Source: Cytobacillus oceanisediminis (lineage in GTDB: Bacteria; Bacillota; Bacilli; Bacillales; Cytobacillaceae). Taken from it: a stretch of 64,000 bases of DNA. The notes below the pieces were generated by a model that was given only the letters and a program-made list of their open reading frames with translations, was not told the origin of the DNA and made no database searches. The stretch spans positions 62,001 through 126,000 of the forward strand of contig NZ_QGTW01000012.1 of assembly GCF_003182355.1 (NCBI RefSeq). The letters run 5' to 3'. Shown one piece after another: positions 16,968-26,278 of the stretch. Positions within the stretch are counted from its first letter, which is position 1. Each line of letters begins with the position of its first letter. The translations under genes and the position numbers were made by a program.

Positions 16968-18714
16968 ATTGCAGAGTCTGTTCAGCAACCGATATGTGGC
17001 GGAATATTTTTACTGAAAACAATCCTTTATCGGTCAGCTTAAGCTCCGGTATAACGGGGAGCGCCAAAAACGATAGTGTCAGAAAAGGGTTGAAGAGCAT
17101 GCTGCAGCCGATTTTCCGCAATGCCTGATTCAATTCTGATAATTGACCGTTGATGAAGGCTGAATCCCGATCCGTCATGAGGCCGGCTATGGGCAGGGCA
17201 AGGTCAGCGAGGACTATTCCATCTTGTACAACAGCCAGGCCTCCTTTTATTTTTGCAGTATGATTAATCGCCACAAGCAAATCTTCGTCAGAGGTGGCGG
17301 CAGCGACAATATTATGGGAATCATGTGCCACAGTTGAAGCAATCGCACCTCTGCTGATACCCAGCCCCTTTAGGATACCCAGGCCAAGGTTGCCGGTGTT
17401 TTTATGCCTTTCAAGGACGGCAAGCTTCAAATAGTCTTTTTCAGGGTTGGGCTGGAAAAAGCCATGGAGGCTATCCGGCTTTTCCACCAAGTGTTTGGTA
17501 ACAATACTATTAGGAATAATTCCAATTATATTTGCATTGCCTTCTCCTATATTTATTTTAAGATCCTCAAAATTTAAGCTGTTAATCCTGACACTGTCTA
17601 TTATTGAAGGGGCTGGAGCCATATTGGTCTTTGCAGGATGTTTGATGGCACCGTCTTCAGCTGCAAGTATTCCGTTTTTCATTACCTTATCGATTTTGAC
17701 GGTATTCAGATCGCTTAGAAACAGCAGATCAGCTTCATAACCTGGAGCGATCGCGCCCTTGTGCTTGAGGCCAAAGCATTCTGCAGCGTTCAGAGTGGCC
17801 ATTTGGATAGCAAGTATGGGGTCCACGCCCTCGTTTATAGCCATTCTGACATTATGGTCAATGCTGCCTTCGTTCATAAGGTCGTCAAGATGCTTGTCAT
17901 CGGTCACAAATAAACAGCGTCGTGCGCTTTGTTCTTTGACTGCTTTTAGAAGAGGGATTAAGTCTCTGGCAGCAGATCCCTCTCTCAGCATGACATGCAT
18001 GCCTCGGCGAAGACGAACCAGTGCTTCTTCAGCATTTATGCATTCATGGTCGGTTCTAATCCCTGCTGACATGTATACATTGATGCCATCAGCATTCAGT
18101 CCAGCCGCATGGCCATCAATATACTTGCCATTGCTGCTTGCGCCCTCAAGCTTTTTTAACATTCCTTCATGATTTTGCATAACTGCGGGATAATCCATAA
18201 CCTCTCCAAGTCCGATCACTCTCGGGTGGGCGTAAAGGCCTTCAAGATCCGTGTCACTTAGTTGTGCACCGGCATTTTCAAACGGTGTTGCGGGTACACA
18301 AGAAGGAAGCATAAATAACACATCAAGCGGTATATCCTCTGAAGCTTTGAGCATGAAATCAATGCCTGTTAATCCGCTGACATTTGCAATTTCATGCGGA
18401 TCAGCAATAACGGTGGTAACACCATGTGGGAGGACAACGTTGCTGAATTCAGCAGGCGTAACCATCGCGGATTCAATATGGACATGCCCATCAATGAAAC
18501 CGGGGGCAATGTAGCTGCCCGCAGCATCAATGGTATGCTTCCCCTCATAGCTGCCCAATCCTGCGATATAGCCATCAGCAATCGCTATATCTTCTTGGAG
18601 GATCTCTCTGGTAAAAACATTTATAACTTTCCCATTTTTAATAACGAGATCGGCAGGAGTCCTTTTGGCTGCCACGTCAATTCTTTTTTTTAAAACCTCC
18701 AATGTTAGCTTCAT
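16966..18714 (-). CDS. adeC: Adenine deaminase
   Basis: This 582-residue amidohydrolase converts adenine to hypoxanthine and ammonia. All family features are present: His-77 and His-79 in GFIDGHVHIES, His-107 in ADPHEIANV, His-202 in DGHAAGL, His-223 in TDHECINAEEAL, and the TDD aspartate later. Length matches B. subtilis AdeC (577). GGGAGGAG lies before the ATG. It lies downstream of a purine permease on the same strand, with a repeat element between them. A diverged paralogue sits in the microcompartment locus at 35931. Confidence 0.93.
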   Translation of the reverse strand: MKLTLEVLKKRIDVAAKRTPADLVIKNGKVINVFTREILQEDIAIADGYIAGLGSYEGKHTIDAAGSYIAPGFIDGHVHIESAMVTPAEFSNVVLPHGVTTVIADPHEIANVSGLTGIDFMLKASEDIPLDVLFMLPSCVPATPFENAGAQLSDTDLEGLYAHPRVIGLGEVMDYPAVMQNHEGMLKKLEGASSNGKYIDGHAAGLNADGINVYMSAGIRTDHECINAEEALVRLRRGMHVMLREGSAARDLIPLLKAVKEQSARRCLFVTDDKHLDDLMNEGSIDHNVRMAINEGVDPILAIQMATLNAAECFGLKHKGAIAPGYEADLLFLSDLNTVKIDKVMKNGILAAEDGAIKHPAKTNMAPAPSIIDSVRINSLNFEDLKINIGEGNANIIGIIPNSIVTKHLVEKPDSLHGFFQPNPEKDYLKLAVLERHKNTGNLGLGILKGLGISRGAIASTVAHDSHNIVAAATSDEDLLVAINHTAKIKGGLAVVQDGIVLADLALPIAGLMTDRDSAFINGQLSELNQALRKIGCSMLFNPFLTLSFLALPVIPELKLTDKGLFSVKIFRHISVAEQTLQ

Positions 18715-18738
18715 TTAAACTCCTCCCTTTTTAAAATT

Positions 18739-18927
18739 AGGCTGTGTTATTGCTGATTGTTGTGTATTTGGCACCCTGTTGATTGGAGTGGAAGGCGCGA
18801 GATTCCAACGGGAGGAGCGAGTCGAAGGAAGACCCCGCAGACGCGAATGCGCCGAGGAGGCTTCCGGACCGCCCGCGACAGCTTGAGTGCCTGGAGCGGA
18901 AATCAACAGGCCAGTTTAACAGAGCCT
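18739..18927. repeat. MITE-like repeat, copy 1
   Basis: A non-coding element of about 189 bp has imperfect terminal inverted repeats (TTAGGCTGTGTTA and TAACAGAGCC) and an inner inverted pair CCTGTTGATT/AATCAACAGG. The inside is GC-rich, with a shared core AGACCCCGCAG. Two further diverged copies are at 29939-30182 and 38491-38722. Translations of it are not protein-like. Confidence 0.75.
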
Positions 18928-18931
18928 AAAA

Positions 18932-20299
18932 TTAATGCCCGCCCATGATAAAGTTGATTATAAAAGCTGCGCTGACAAAATACATAATCCAGTGGATTTG
19001 ATCTCGCTTGCCTGTTAAAAGCTTTAATAGGGTATAAGAGATAAAACCAAAAGCCAGACCCTGCGCAATGCTGAAGGTTAATGGCATTAAAATAATCGTT
19101 AAAAATACAGGTATGACATCTGTAAAATCATCAAAGCTGATATGCTTAATTTCACTAAGCATTAAGGCTCCCACGAGAATGAGTATAGGCGCGGTTGCTA
19201 CGGATGGAATGAAATAGATTAACGGAGCGAAGATAAGTGAAAGGAAAAATAGCAAACCGACTGTTAAAGCGGTTAAACCTGTACGCCCCCCTTCGGAAAT
19301 ACCGGTTGCGTTTTCGACGTATGCATTTAGAGCTGTACTTCCAAAAGCTGCGCTGGCCATGGTTCCAACCGCATCAGCCTGAAGGGCGCGGTCAAGGTTT
19401 TCGATTTTGCCGTTTTCGTCTGTAAGGCCGGCTTTTTTGGATAATCCGATCAATGTGGCTAAATTATCAAATAATTCAACAATAGTGAAGGAGAAAATGA
19501 CAGAAATAATACCATATTGAATTGCCCCCATTATGTCCATTGCCATAAAAGTCTCAGACATGCTGGGCAATGAAAGGGAAGCAACATCGCTGATTGCTTT
19601 TGGATAGGCGATAAAACCTACTATCATGGCTAATACGCTAGTGCCCAAAATACTGATTAAAAGGGCGCCTTTCACTTTTTTAGCCATTAATAAAGCAGCA
19701 GTAATCAGTCCGAATAGAGCAAGCAGGGGACCTGTGCTTGTGATATCTCCAAGCCCCACGAAAGTGGCTTCATTTGCTACGACAAGCTCAGCATTTTTCA
19801 GGCCAATAAAGGCGATGAATAAACCAATCCCGACTCCTATGGCTGATTTCAGCACACCGGGGACGCCGTCGACAATTTTTTGCCGGACACCGGTCACGGT
19901 CAGGATTAAGAACACTATACCCGATATAAAAACTGCACCTAAGGCTGTTTGCCAGGAAAGTCCCTGCCCCAGCACAACCGTATAAGCGAAAAATGCATTC
20001 AACCCCATTCCCGGTGCAACTGCTACAGGGAAGTTGGCCCAAAGTGCCATTAAAAGTGTACAAAAAACACTTGCATAAATGGTTGCAGCTAATGCAGCTT
20101 CTTTGGGAATTCCTGCATCAGCCAATATGCTCGGGTTCACGAAAATAATATAGCTCATCGTCATAAACGAAGTAATGCCAGCGAGAATTTCTGTTTTAAC
20201 GTTCGTTTTCCGTTCAGAAAGCTTAAAAATCTTTTCTAGTAGGCTTGCCTGTGAGGAGGGTGGGAGACCGGATCCTAAATCCTTTTCAATCATCGACAT
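18932..20299 (-). CDS. NCS2 family purine permease (AzgA/PbuG-like)
   Basis: This 455-residue protein with about 12-13 membrane segments belongs to the AzgA-like branch of NCS2: FMTMSYIIFVNPSIL, PVAVAPGMGLNAFFAY and the later TALNAYVENATGISEGGRTG are hallmark segments. The branch imports adenine, hypoxanthine and guanine by cation symport. Its position upstream of adenine deaminase on the same strand suggests adenine or hypoxanthine. AAGGAGTGA lies before the ATG. The upstream region holds phased CGCGAAA repeats. Confidence 0.88.
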   Translation of the reverse strand: MSMIEKDLGSGLPPSSQASLLEKIFKLSERKTNVKTEILAGITSFMTMSYIIFVNPSILADAGIPKEAALAATIYASVFCTLLMALWANFPVAVAPGMGLNAFFAYTVVLGQGLSWQTALGAVFISGIVFLILTVTGVRQKIVDGVPGVLKSAIGVGIGLFIAFIGLKNAELVVANEATFVGLGDITSTGPLLALFGLITAALLMAKKVKGALLISILGTSVLAMIVGFIAYPKAISDVASLSLPSMSETFMAMDIMGAIQYGIISVIFSFTIVELFDNLATLIGLSKKAGLTDENGKIENLDRALQADAVGTMASAAFGSTALNAYVENATGISEGGRTGLTALTVGLLFFLSLIFAPLIYFIPSVATAPILILVGALMLSEIKHISFDDFTDVIPVFLTIILMPLTFSIAQGLAFGFISYTLLKLLTGKRDQIHWIMYFVSAAFIINFIMGGH

Positions 20300-20510
20300 G
20301 AATGATCACTCCTTGCTTAAATTTGCATTCCGAGATCAGCAAGTCCTAGTGCAAATAAGCTGGAAACGAGAAAGATTCAATATTTTTTGTTAAAAGATAA
20401 AATTTTTAAATAGGAAATCTGTAGATTTCTGGAATAATCAGCAGAAAGTACAATTTAACCGTTAAAATGGCTAAATCCATCTGCGAGGAATAGTTAAATA
20501 TAAACATATC

Positions 20511-20579
20511 CGCGAAAAATTAAATATAACCGCGAAAATTTCATTTTATCCCGCGAAAACTCGAAAATCTTCCGCGAAA
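20511..20579. repeat. Four phased CGCGAAA direct repeats
   Basis: CGCGAAA occurs at 20511, 20531, 20552 and 20573, i.e. every 20-21 bp, about two helical turns, with AT-rich spacers. The array fills the 307-bp gap between the NCS2 permease (start 20299, minus) and the xdh operon end (20607). It could be a row of protein sites on one DNA face upstream of the permease, or a short intergenic repeat family. No other gene is visible in this gap. Confidence 0.55.
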
Positions 20580-20606
20580 TCTGTTTAACACCATAAATTT
20601 GAAGTA

Positions 20607-20921
20607 TTACAATGGTTCAATAAAGACATCCATAATGCCGCCGCAAATTCCGCCATCTTCATAAAAGAGGCCTTTTGTGAGATCGACACGCTGCTGGCTG
20701 TGCCTGTTCGTCTTAATCACTTCAAACGCTTTTTCTATTACTTCTGCCTCCCCGCAGCCGCCCCCAATGGTTCCCTCAATTTTTCCGCAAGGGTAGACAA
20801 TCATTTTGCTTCCGGCTTTTCGCGGAGTAGAACCTTTCGTACGGATAATGGTTGCCAGTGCGGCTTTTTCACCCCCTTTCATGATTTCCAGAGACCGCCT
20901 TATGAGGTGCATTTGTTCCAT
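20607..20921 (-). CDS. XdhC-family accessory protein, CoxI domain only
   Basis: This 104-residue protein equals the N-terminal CoxI domain of XdhC proteins: ATIIRTKGSTPRKAGSKMI, GTIGGGCGEAEV and the terminal CGGIMDVFIEPL. XdhC-type chaperones bind and sulfurate the molybdenum cofactor and insert it into xanthine dehydrogenase. Here the domain is separate from the Rossmann-containing XdhC encoded just upstream, and the two genes overlap by 22 nt. GAGGGGG lies before the ATG. It is the last gene of the operon. Confidence 0.82.
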   Translation of the reverse strand: MEQMHLIRRSLEIMKGGEKAALATIIRTKGSTPRKAGSKMIVYPCGKIEGTIGGGCGEAEVIEKAFEVIKTNRHSQQRVDLTKGLFYEDGGICGGIMDVFIEPL

Positions 20922-21730
20922 GTGCCGGCCCCCTCATGAAAACCTTTTTTGGCATGCTTTTTGATTTTCTCGCTCAATGAGCTGCCAGATTTTTGATTTT
21001 TAACTTTTAAAATTTCGGCCATCACGCTGACGGCAATCTCGGCAGGTGTTTCTGCACCAATATCGAGGCCGACAGGAGTATAGAGATGATCAAAGCTTTC
21101 ATTTGGATATTCCTGGCGTATCTCCTCAAAAACACCGGAGATTCGCCGGCGGCTGCCAATCATGCCGATATAAGCAGGCTGTTCATTGCGATTTAAAAGT
21201 TCGGTTAAGCTTAAAACATCAAATTTATGACCTCTTGTCAAAAGAAGGATATAAGTTTTTTCCGTGATGTCTACGTTCTTGAAATAGTTAATATAAGATT
21301 CGCAAACTACCTCATCTGCTTCGGGAAAACGAATTCTGTTAGCAAATTCAGGCCGGTCATCAATGACTGTGACATAGAAACCGAGCATTTTTCCCATTCC
21401 AGCCATCGGTTCACAAACATGGCCGGCACCAGCGACGATGAGGTGAAGGGGGGCAGGGAAGTATTCTGCAAAGCATTCTACAGAAGTATTATTGCTGAAA
21501 AATCTAACTGAACCCGAGTATTTTTTGCGTATGAATTTTTCGCAGTTTTCAATTAATTTTTGTTTTAAATTAGGAGGAAGGAGGTAATCAGTATATAGTT
21601 TTCCATCGGTATGCAGCAATGCTTTGGATCCGATCAGCCCGCTGTCCGAATGATCGGTAATTGTCAGCAGGAAAATATCTTTTCGGCTTTTAATCGTATC
21701 TTCCAGTTTTTTATACATATCAGGGTTCAT
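20900..21730 (-). CDS. pucA: XdhC/PucA-type molybdenum cofactor insertion protein
   Basis: This 276-residue protein has a reduced, degenerate CoxI-like N-terminal part and a Rossmann domain: IVAGAGHVCEPMAGMGKMLG then VIDDRPEFANRIRFPEAD, and YIGMIGSRRR, as in XdhC/PucA. It would mature the molybdenum cofactor for the dehydrogenase encoded upstream. The pattern suggests that the CoxI role is supplied by the separate small protein downstream. The ATG at 21730 is 7-9 nt from AAGGTGAT; the GTG at 21742 lies inside that site. Confidence 0.82.
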   Translation of the reverse strand: MNPDMYKKLEDTIKSRKDIFLLTITDHSDSGLIGSKALLHTDGKLYTDYLLPPNLKQKLIENCEKFIRKKYSGSVRFFSNNTSVECFAEYFPAPLHLIVAGAGHVCEPMAGMGKMLGFYVTVIDDRPEFANRIRFPEADEVVCESYINYFKNVDITEKTYILLLTRGHKFDVLSLTELLNRNEQPAYIGMIGSRRRISGVFEEIRQEYPNESFDHLYTPVGLDIGAETPAEIAVSVMAEILKVKNQKSGSSLSEKIKKHAKKGFHEGAGTWNKCTS

Positions 21731-21738
21731 CAATTGGA

Positions 21739-24051
21739 TCACCTTGCAGACTGGGTCTTTTTATTTTTTAGAGATTTTAACGCGTTAAATACCCTTTCAG
21801 GGGTTGCGGGCAAATGATAGATTCTGGCCCCTGTTGCATCATGGATTGCCGAGATAATGGCCGCGATGATCGGAATCATCACTACCTCACCGATCCCCTT
21901 TGCCCCAAAAGGTCCTGTTGCCTCCGTTTCCTCAACAGGGAAGGTCTCTATTAGAGGGGTTTCCCGAATCGTTGGAATGATGTAATCCGTAAAATTGCGG
22001 GTTTTATGATAGCCGTCCTCAATTAAAATATCTTCAAAAAGTGTATAGCCAATCCCCATAACGGCTCCGCCCTCCGTTTGCCCTTCAAGACCCTGTGGGT
22101 TCATCACTTTTCCTGCATCCGGAATGGAAACGACACGAAGAACATCCGTTTCTCCAGTTAGCGTATCTACTTCAACCATCACGACATGAGTTAAATAGCC
22201 GTACAAATGATGGGGGGCTCCGCCTGATCCTTCAATCTCTTCTTTTTCTTTGGGAAGGTAAAAATGCCCTTCAACCCTAGTAGTTTTACGATTATCATAA
22301 AGATATTGATAGATGGATTGATAGGCTAATTTTTTCCCATCTGCTGCAATATGATTTCTGTTGATTGCTACTTTAGAAGCAGGTATGTTCAGCATTTCTG
22401 CAGCTGTTTGCGTCAGCAGTTTCACCATATTGGGGGCAGCAGTGGCAACGGCGCGGCCGCCTGTATAGGTAGAACGCGAGGCAGTGACGGTTCCTCCATC
22501 CAAGGTTCGGGAAGTGTCACCCTGAACCACTTGAATATTTGAGATATCACTGTTAAGTATTTCCGCAGCCACCTGGGCATAGACCGTACTGTTGCCTCCG
22601 CCGATTTCTTCACATCCCACCCCAACTAGAAATTTCCCATCTGGAAGCAACTCGATTGATGCTGCACCATAGTCCGGAAGGCCGATTCCCATTCCGATCC
22701 CGTGGAAGGAGGTCGCCAATGAGATCCCTCTCTTTTTCCAGGGTTCACTTACATCAGCTTTATATTTTTCCCTGTTTCGCCACAAGTCACAGTTTTCCGC
22801 TGTTTCGAGTGTCTTATAAGTCCCGACGCTCGATTTGACGACATGCCCTACACTTGAAACTTCACCCTGATGGTAAACATTTTTTTTGCGCAGATCTATT
22901 GGGTCGATACCCAGCTTTTCTGCAATCATGTCCATATGGGTTTCAATCCCCATGCAAACCTGGTTAACGCCAAAACCTCTGAAAGCCCCTGCAATGCCAT
23001 TGTTTGTATAAACACAAAATCCTTCTAGATCAACATTCGGAATCTTATAGGGTCCGCAAGAATGTTCTATGGCAAGTGCAATAACAGCTCCGCCAAGGGA
23101 GGCATAAGCGCCTGTATCACCAACTGCCCTAACCTCGTTTGCCAGGAGTGTTCCGTCACTTTTGGCCGCTGTTTTCATCTGGACTTTAAAAGGATGCCGC
23201 TTTATGCCGGCAATCACAGACTCTTCACGGCTGTAATGGATTTTAACAGGCCGGCCGTTCGTATGCATGGCTAATAACGCAAGATAAATTTGAACCGTGA
23301 TTTCATCTTTCCCGCCAAAAGCACCGCCAATAGGGCTGGAAATCACCCGAATGCGTTCAGGATTATAGGCAAGCGAACGGGCAATCTGCATCCGGTCCCG
23401 GTATGCATACTGGCCTGGGCAGCGAATCGTAATAAATCCTTCCTCATCCATAACTCCCCAGCCGCCTTCCGTCTCAATAAAAGCGTGCATTTGCCGCGGG
23501 GAATAAAAGGTATTTTCAACAATAATATCTGCTTCCTGAAACGCTTTTTCGGTATCCCCGTTTTTGATGGCTACGTGGCTGTGAATATTCCCGTCAGGAT
23601 GAAGCCGGGGAGCGGAAAGTGTCATAGCATACTCTGCATCTGTCACAACCTCCAATGGTTCGTAATCTACTTTTATTAGAGAGAGAGCCTGTTCGGCAAT
23701 TTCCAGTGTTTCTGCAGCGACAAGCGCTACAGCATCGCCCGTGCAGCGGACCACCTTAGAGCAAAGGACTGGCTGATCGGGCACTACAATTCCAAATCCG
23801 TTAAATCCGGGAATGTCCTTGTGTGTCAGAACACATATCACTCCAGGAAGCTTTTTGGCTTCTTTGGTGTCAATATGGTTAATTTTTGCATGAGGATATT
23901 CGGACCGTAATACTTTTCCCCATACCATGTTATCGAAATGGTAATCCGTCATATATTTTAATTCCCCTGTTACTTTCTCAGGGCCGTCTATTCTCTTGAC
24001 TCTTTTTCCAACCCACTTGAAGGTTTCAGGATTGGCTTGGTTATCGGTCAT
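21739..24051 (-). CDS. pucD: Xanthine dehydrogenase molybdopterin-binding subunit
   Basis: This 770-residue large subunit has the xanthine oxidase family signature: VGKRVKRIDGPEKVTGELKY at the N terminus, GGAFGGKDE, FRGFGVNQ and, near the C terminus, TGPFGAKGIGE with the catalytic Glu. It oxidises hypoxanthine and xanthine at the molybdenum site. It overlaps pucC by 4 nt and abuts pucA. The start at 24051 is chosen because the upstream GTG lies inside the AGGAGGTG site. Confidence 0.93.
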   Translation of the reverse strand: MTDNQANPETFKWVGKRVKRIDGPEKVTGELKYMTDYHFDNMVWGKVLRSEYPHAKINHIDTKEAKKLPGVICVLTHKDIPGFNGFGIVVPDQPVLCSKVVRCTGDAVALVAAETLEIAEQALSLIKVDYEPLEVVTDAEYAMTLSAPRLHPDGNIHSHVAIKNGDTEKAFQEADIIVENTFYSPRQMHAFIETEGGWGVMDEEGFITIRCPGQYAYRDRMQIARSLAYNPERIRVISSPIGGAFGGKDEITVQIYLALLAMHTNGRPVKIHYSREESVIAGIKRHPFKVQMKTAAKSDGTLLANEVRAVGDTGAYASLGGAVIALAIEHSCGPYKIPNVDLEGFCVYTNNGIAGAFRGFGVNQVCMGIETHMDMIAEKLGIDPIDLRKKNVYHQGEVSSVGHVVKSSVGTYKTLETAENCDLWRNREKYKADVSEPWKKRGISLATSFHGIGMGIGLPDYGAASIELLPDGKFLVGVGCEEIGGGNSTVYAQVAAEILNSDISNIQVVQGDTSRTLDGGTVTASRSTYTGGRAVATAAPNMVKLLTQTAAEMLNIPASKVAINRNHIAADGKKLAYQSIYQYLYDNRKTTRVEGHFYLPKEKEEIEGSGGAPHHLYGYLTHVVMVEVDTLTGETDVLRVVSIPDAGKVMNPQGLEGQTEGGAVMGIGYTLFEDILIEDGYHKTRNFTDYIIPTIRETPLIETFPVEETEATGPFGAKGIGEVVMIPIIAAIISAIHDATGARIYHLPATPERVFNALKSLKNKKTQSAR

Positions 24052-24923
24052 CGGTTTTCCCACCTCCTGATCAATCGGTATAATCCTCTTTCCAGCAGGG
24101 CGCTCGCCATATCGCGCCGATAGGTTGCAGTCGCTCTGACATCTGTGATTGGCATGACTTCTTTCCAGGCAATCTTGGCGATATTCTGGATTAAATCTTC
24201 TGTCAGCGGTCCCTGTGAAAGAAGATATTCACATTTTTTTGCACGGATGATCGTTGGGCCGACCGACCCAAAAGCAATTTTCCCGCCTTGGCAGTGCCGG
24301 CCTTCAATCATTCTTAAGGAAATCGCGACATTCACAATGGAAATAGATTGGGCTTTCCTGGGGCCGAGCTTTTGGAAAATCCCGATCTCGTTTGGCACTT
24401 GCGGATGAATCAAGATGTTCGTAATCATTTCATTCTCTCTTAAAACAGTCCTTCCCGGACCAGTGAAAAACTGTTCAATGGGGACTAGCCTTTTGGTGTT
24501 TAATGAGCTGATTTCAAGTATGGCTCCAAGGACATATAAAGCCGGGAGTGTATCTCCTGCGGGGGAAGCAGTTCCGATATTGCCGCCGATTGTCCCCATA
24601 TTTTGCATTTGCGTTGCCCCAACCTCCCGGGCCGCCTCAACCAGAACATCCGCTTTTCTCTGGAGCAGGGGAGATCGGACAATGTCTGTATGTGTTGTTA
24701 AGGGACCGATATGGATGCAGCCTTCTTTTTCTTCGATATCGCGAAGTTCTTTTAAGCTCTTTATATTAACCCAAACCTCAGGGCGCCATTTTCCTTCCTT
24801 CATCCGTACTGTTGCATCTGTGCCGCCTGCAAGCAATTTATGTTTTTTATTAGTTTGGGCCAGAAACGCAAGGCATTCAGAAAGAGAGGAAGGGGTGATG
24901 ATATCAATTTCAGAAACAAGCAT
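24048..24923 (-). CDS. pucC: Xanthine dehydrogenase FAD-binding subunit
   Basis: This 291-residue CO dehydrogenase flavoprotein-type subunit has HKLLAGGTDA, NMGTIGGNIGTASPAGDTLPAL and FQKLGPRKAQSISIVNVA. It carries electrons from the Fe-S subunit to NAD. AAGGAGG lies 7 nt before the ATG at 24923. It overlaps pucD. Confidence 0.92.
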   Translation of the reverse strand: MLVSEIDIITPSSLSECLAFLAQTNKKHKLLAGGTDATVRMKEGKWRPEVWVNIKSLKELRDIEEKEGCIHIGPLTTHTDIVRSPLLQRKADVLVEAAREVGATQMQNMGTIGGNIGTASPAGDTLPALYVLGAILEISSLNTKRLVPIEQFFTGPGRTVLRENEMITNILIHPQVPNEIGIFQKLGPRKAQSISIVNVAISLRMIEGRHCQGGKIAFGSVGPTIIRAKKCEYLLSQGPLTEDLIQNIAKIAWKEVMPITDVRATATYRRDMASALLERGLYRLIRRWENR

Positions 24924-24935
24924 GGGCAAACCTCC

Positions 24936-25523
24936 TTATTTTATTTTTAATGCATGTAAATAATCTTCCGGGGTATTTAAATTCAAGTGGATAGAAGAAT
25001 CATCTACTGGAACTTCTTTTACGAGGCTTTTATGCTTTTGGAAAACACTTCTCAGCCCCTTTGTTTCTTCTTTGATGGCAGAAAGCTCTTCACGCAAACC
25101 GGAAGAAAACAAAACGGGATGTCCTCTTCTACCCTGAAAGACTGGAACAGTAATTAGGCTGCGCTCTCTGATTTGCACGTTATAAAGCCGTTTTAATGTC
25201 AGTTCTGATGCCGGCTGGTCGACCGCTGTAATTAGAATATTACGCGCGTGAGTGTTAGCAGCACTAACGCCGGCAATGATGGAAGAGCATTTTCCTGTAT
25301 GGAATAAGTCATTTTTAACAACTTTGACGGGATAATTTTTTGCCATCGTTTCTAATTCTTCAGACCTGTAGCCTACAACAGCGATAACATCTGAAAAAGG
25401 TGATTCAATCAGTGTCTGCAGCTGGTATTCAAATAATGTCCGTCCATGCCAGGAGAGCAGTCCTTTTAATTCCCCCATCCGAGTAGACTGTCCTCCTGCC
25501 AAGAGAATGGCCGCACCTGCCAT
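24936..25523 (-). CDS. pucB: MobA-like molybdenum cofactor nucleotidyltransferase
   Basis: This 195-residue NTP-transferase starts with the nucleotide-binding motif LLAGGQSTRMGELKGLL and has the acidic metal-site segment ITAVDQPA. In B. subtilis, PucB is needed to make molybdopterin cytosine dinucleotide for xanthine dehydrogenase; the same role fits here. It overlaps the Fe-S subunit gene by 1 nt (TAATG-type junction) and lies 12 nt before pucC. Confidence 0.85.
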   Translation of the reverse strand: MAGAAILLAGGQSTRMGELKGLLSWHGRTLFEYQLQTLIESPFSDVIAVVGYRSEELETMAKNYPVKVVKNDLFHTGKCSSIIAGVSAANTHARNILITAVDQPASELTLKRLYNVQIRERSLITVPVFQGRRGHPVLFSSGLREELSAIKEETKGLRSVFQKHKSLVKEVPVDDSSIHLNLNTPEDYLHALKIK

Positions 25524-26014
25524 TAGCCTGTAATGGTTTCCTTTTTGGAATCATTTTTGGCTGCGGCTGATTGGACAGCTTTGATTATTTTGGTATAGCC
25601 TGTGCAGCGGCACAGGTTCCCGCCTAGTGCTGTTTTTATTTCATCCGTAGTTGGAATCTGGTTAATTCCGTTTAAAAAAGCTTTTGCAGAAACAATAATT
25701 CCAGGTGTACAGTAACCGCACTGTGTAGCACCTTCTTCAACAAAAGACTCCTGAATTACATCCAGGTTGGGAGTTAGCCCCACACCTTCGCATGTGATGA
25801 TGTCCTGTCCTTCTGCCTGACCGGCAAGGACAAGACAAGAACAGGCAACCTCGTTATTGATTAGTACAGAGCAGGAACCGCATTCTCCTTTTCCGCAGCA
25901 TTCTTTGCTTGCAGTCAGCCCGAGATCTTCTCTGAGGACATCGAGAAGAGTTTTGGCAGGCGGGCAGGTAATCGAGCACTGTACTCCATTAACTGTGAAT
26001 TGAATGGTTTTCAA
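25523..26014 (-). CDS. pucE: Xanthine dehydrogenase [2Fe-2S] subunit
   Basis: This 163-residue iron-sulfur subunit has ligands for two [2Fe-2S] clusters: Cys-40, 45, 48 and 60 (CCGKGECGSC...C) and Cys-99, 102, 135 and 137 (CGYC...CRC). It is the first gene of the xdh operon; the start is a TTG 7-8 nt after AAGGAGG. The leader contains a guanine riboswitch 190-310 nt upstream. Confidence 0.93.
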   Translation of the reverse strand: MKTIQFTVNGVQCSITCPPAKTLLDVLREDLGLTASKECCGKGECGSCSVLINNEVACSCLVLAGQAEGQDIITCEGVGLTPNLDVIQESFVEEGATQCGYCTPGIIVSAKAFLNGINQIPTTDEIKTALGGNLCRCTGYTKIIKAVQSAAAKNDSKKETITG

Positions 26015-26207
26015 TTTTATGCCTCCTTATGGAAAGGGAATCTATAGGAATTCCCATTGTCAACCTATTAATTTTTAGATGGTACAAAACTGGATAGGCA
26101 ATTAGCCCTTTTTGGCAGATTTGAATTTTGGAGTATTTGTGGTCTGGAAGTTTTGGTGTTTTTATCTAAGATATTATGCCTTTTCTTCTAAATAGACTAA
26201 AAAACAT

Positions 26208-26278
26208 AAAAAAATTCCTAAATAAGAAAAGAGTCTTGTGCAGATAAAGCACACATCTCTTTTCGTAGTCAGGAATTT
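26208..26278 (-). terminator. Riboswitch-controlled terminator of the xdh operon
   Basis: On the minus strand the 5' arm AAATTCCT (26278-26271, also the P3 3' strand) pairs with AGGAATTT (26219-26212). AAAAGAG (26263-26257, part of P1) pairs with CTCTTTT (26233-26227), with an inner TGTGC/GCACA. The outer arm runs into seven T. Forming it requires breaking P1 and P3 of the aptamer. Confidence 0.75.

Noticed and set aside
17447..18514. Several plus-strand frames of 87-137 codons within adenine deaminase
   Set aside because: They are shadows of a conserved coding sequence and show no protein-like pattern or start signal.
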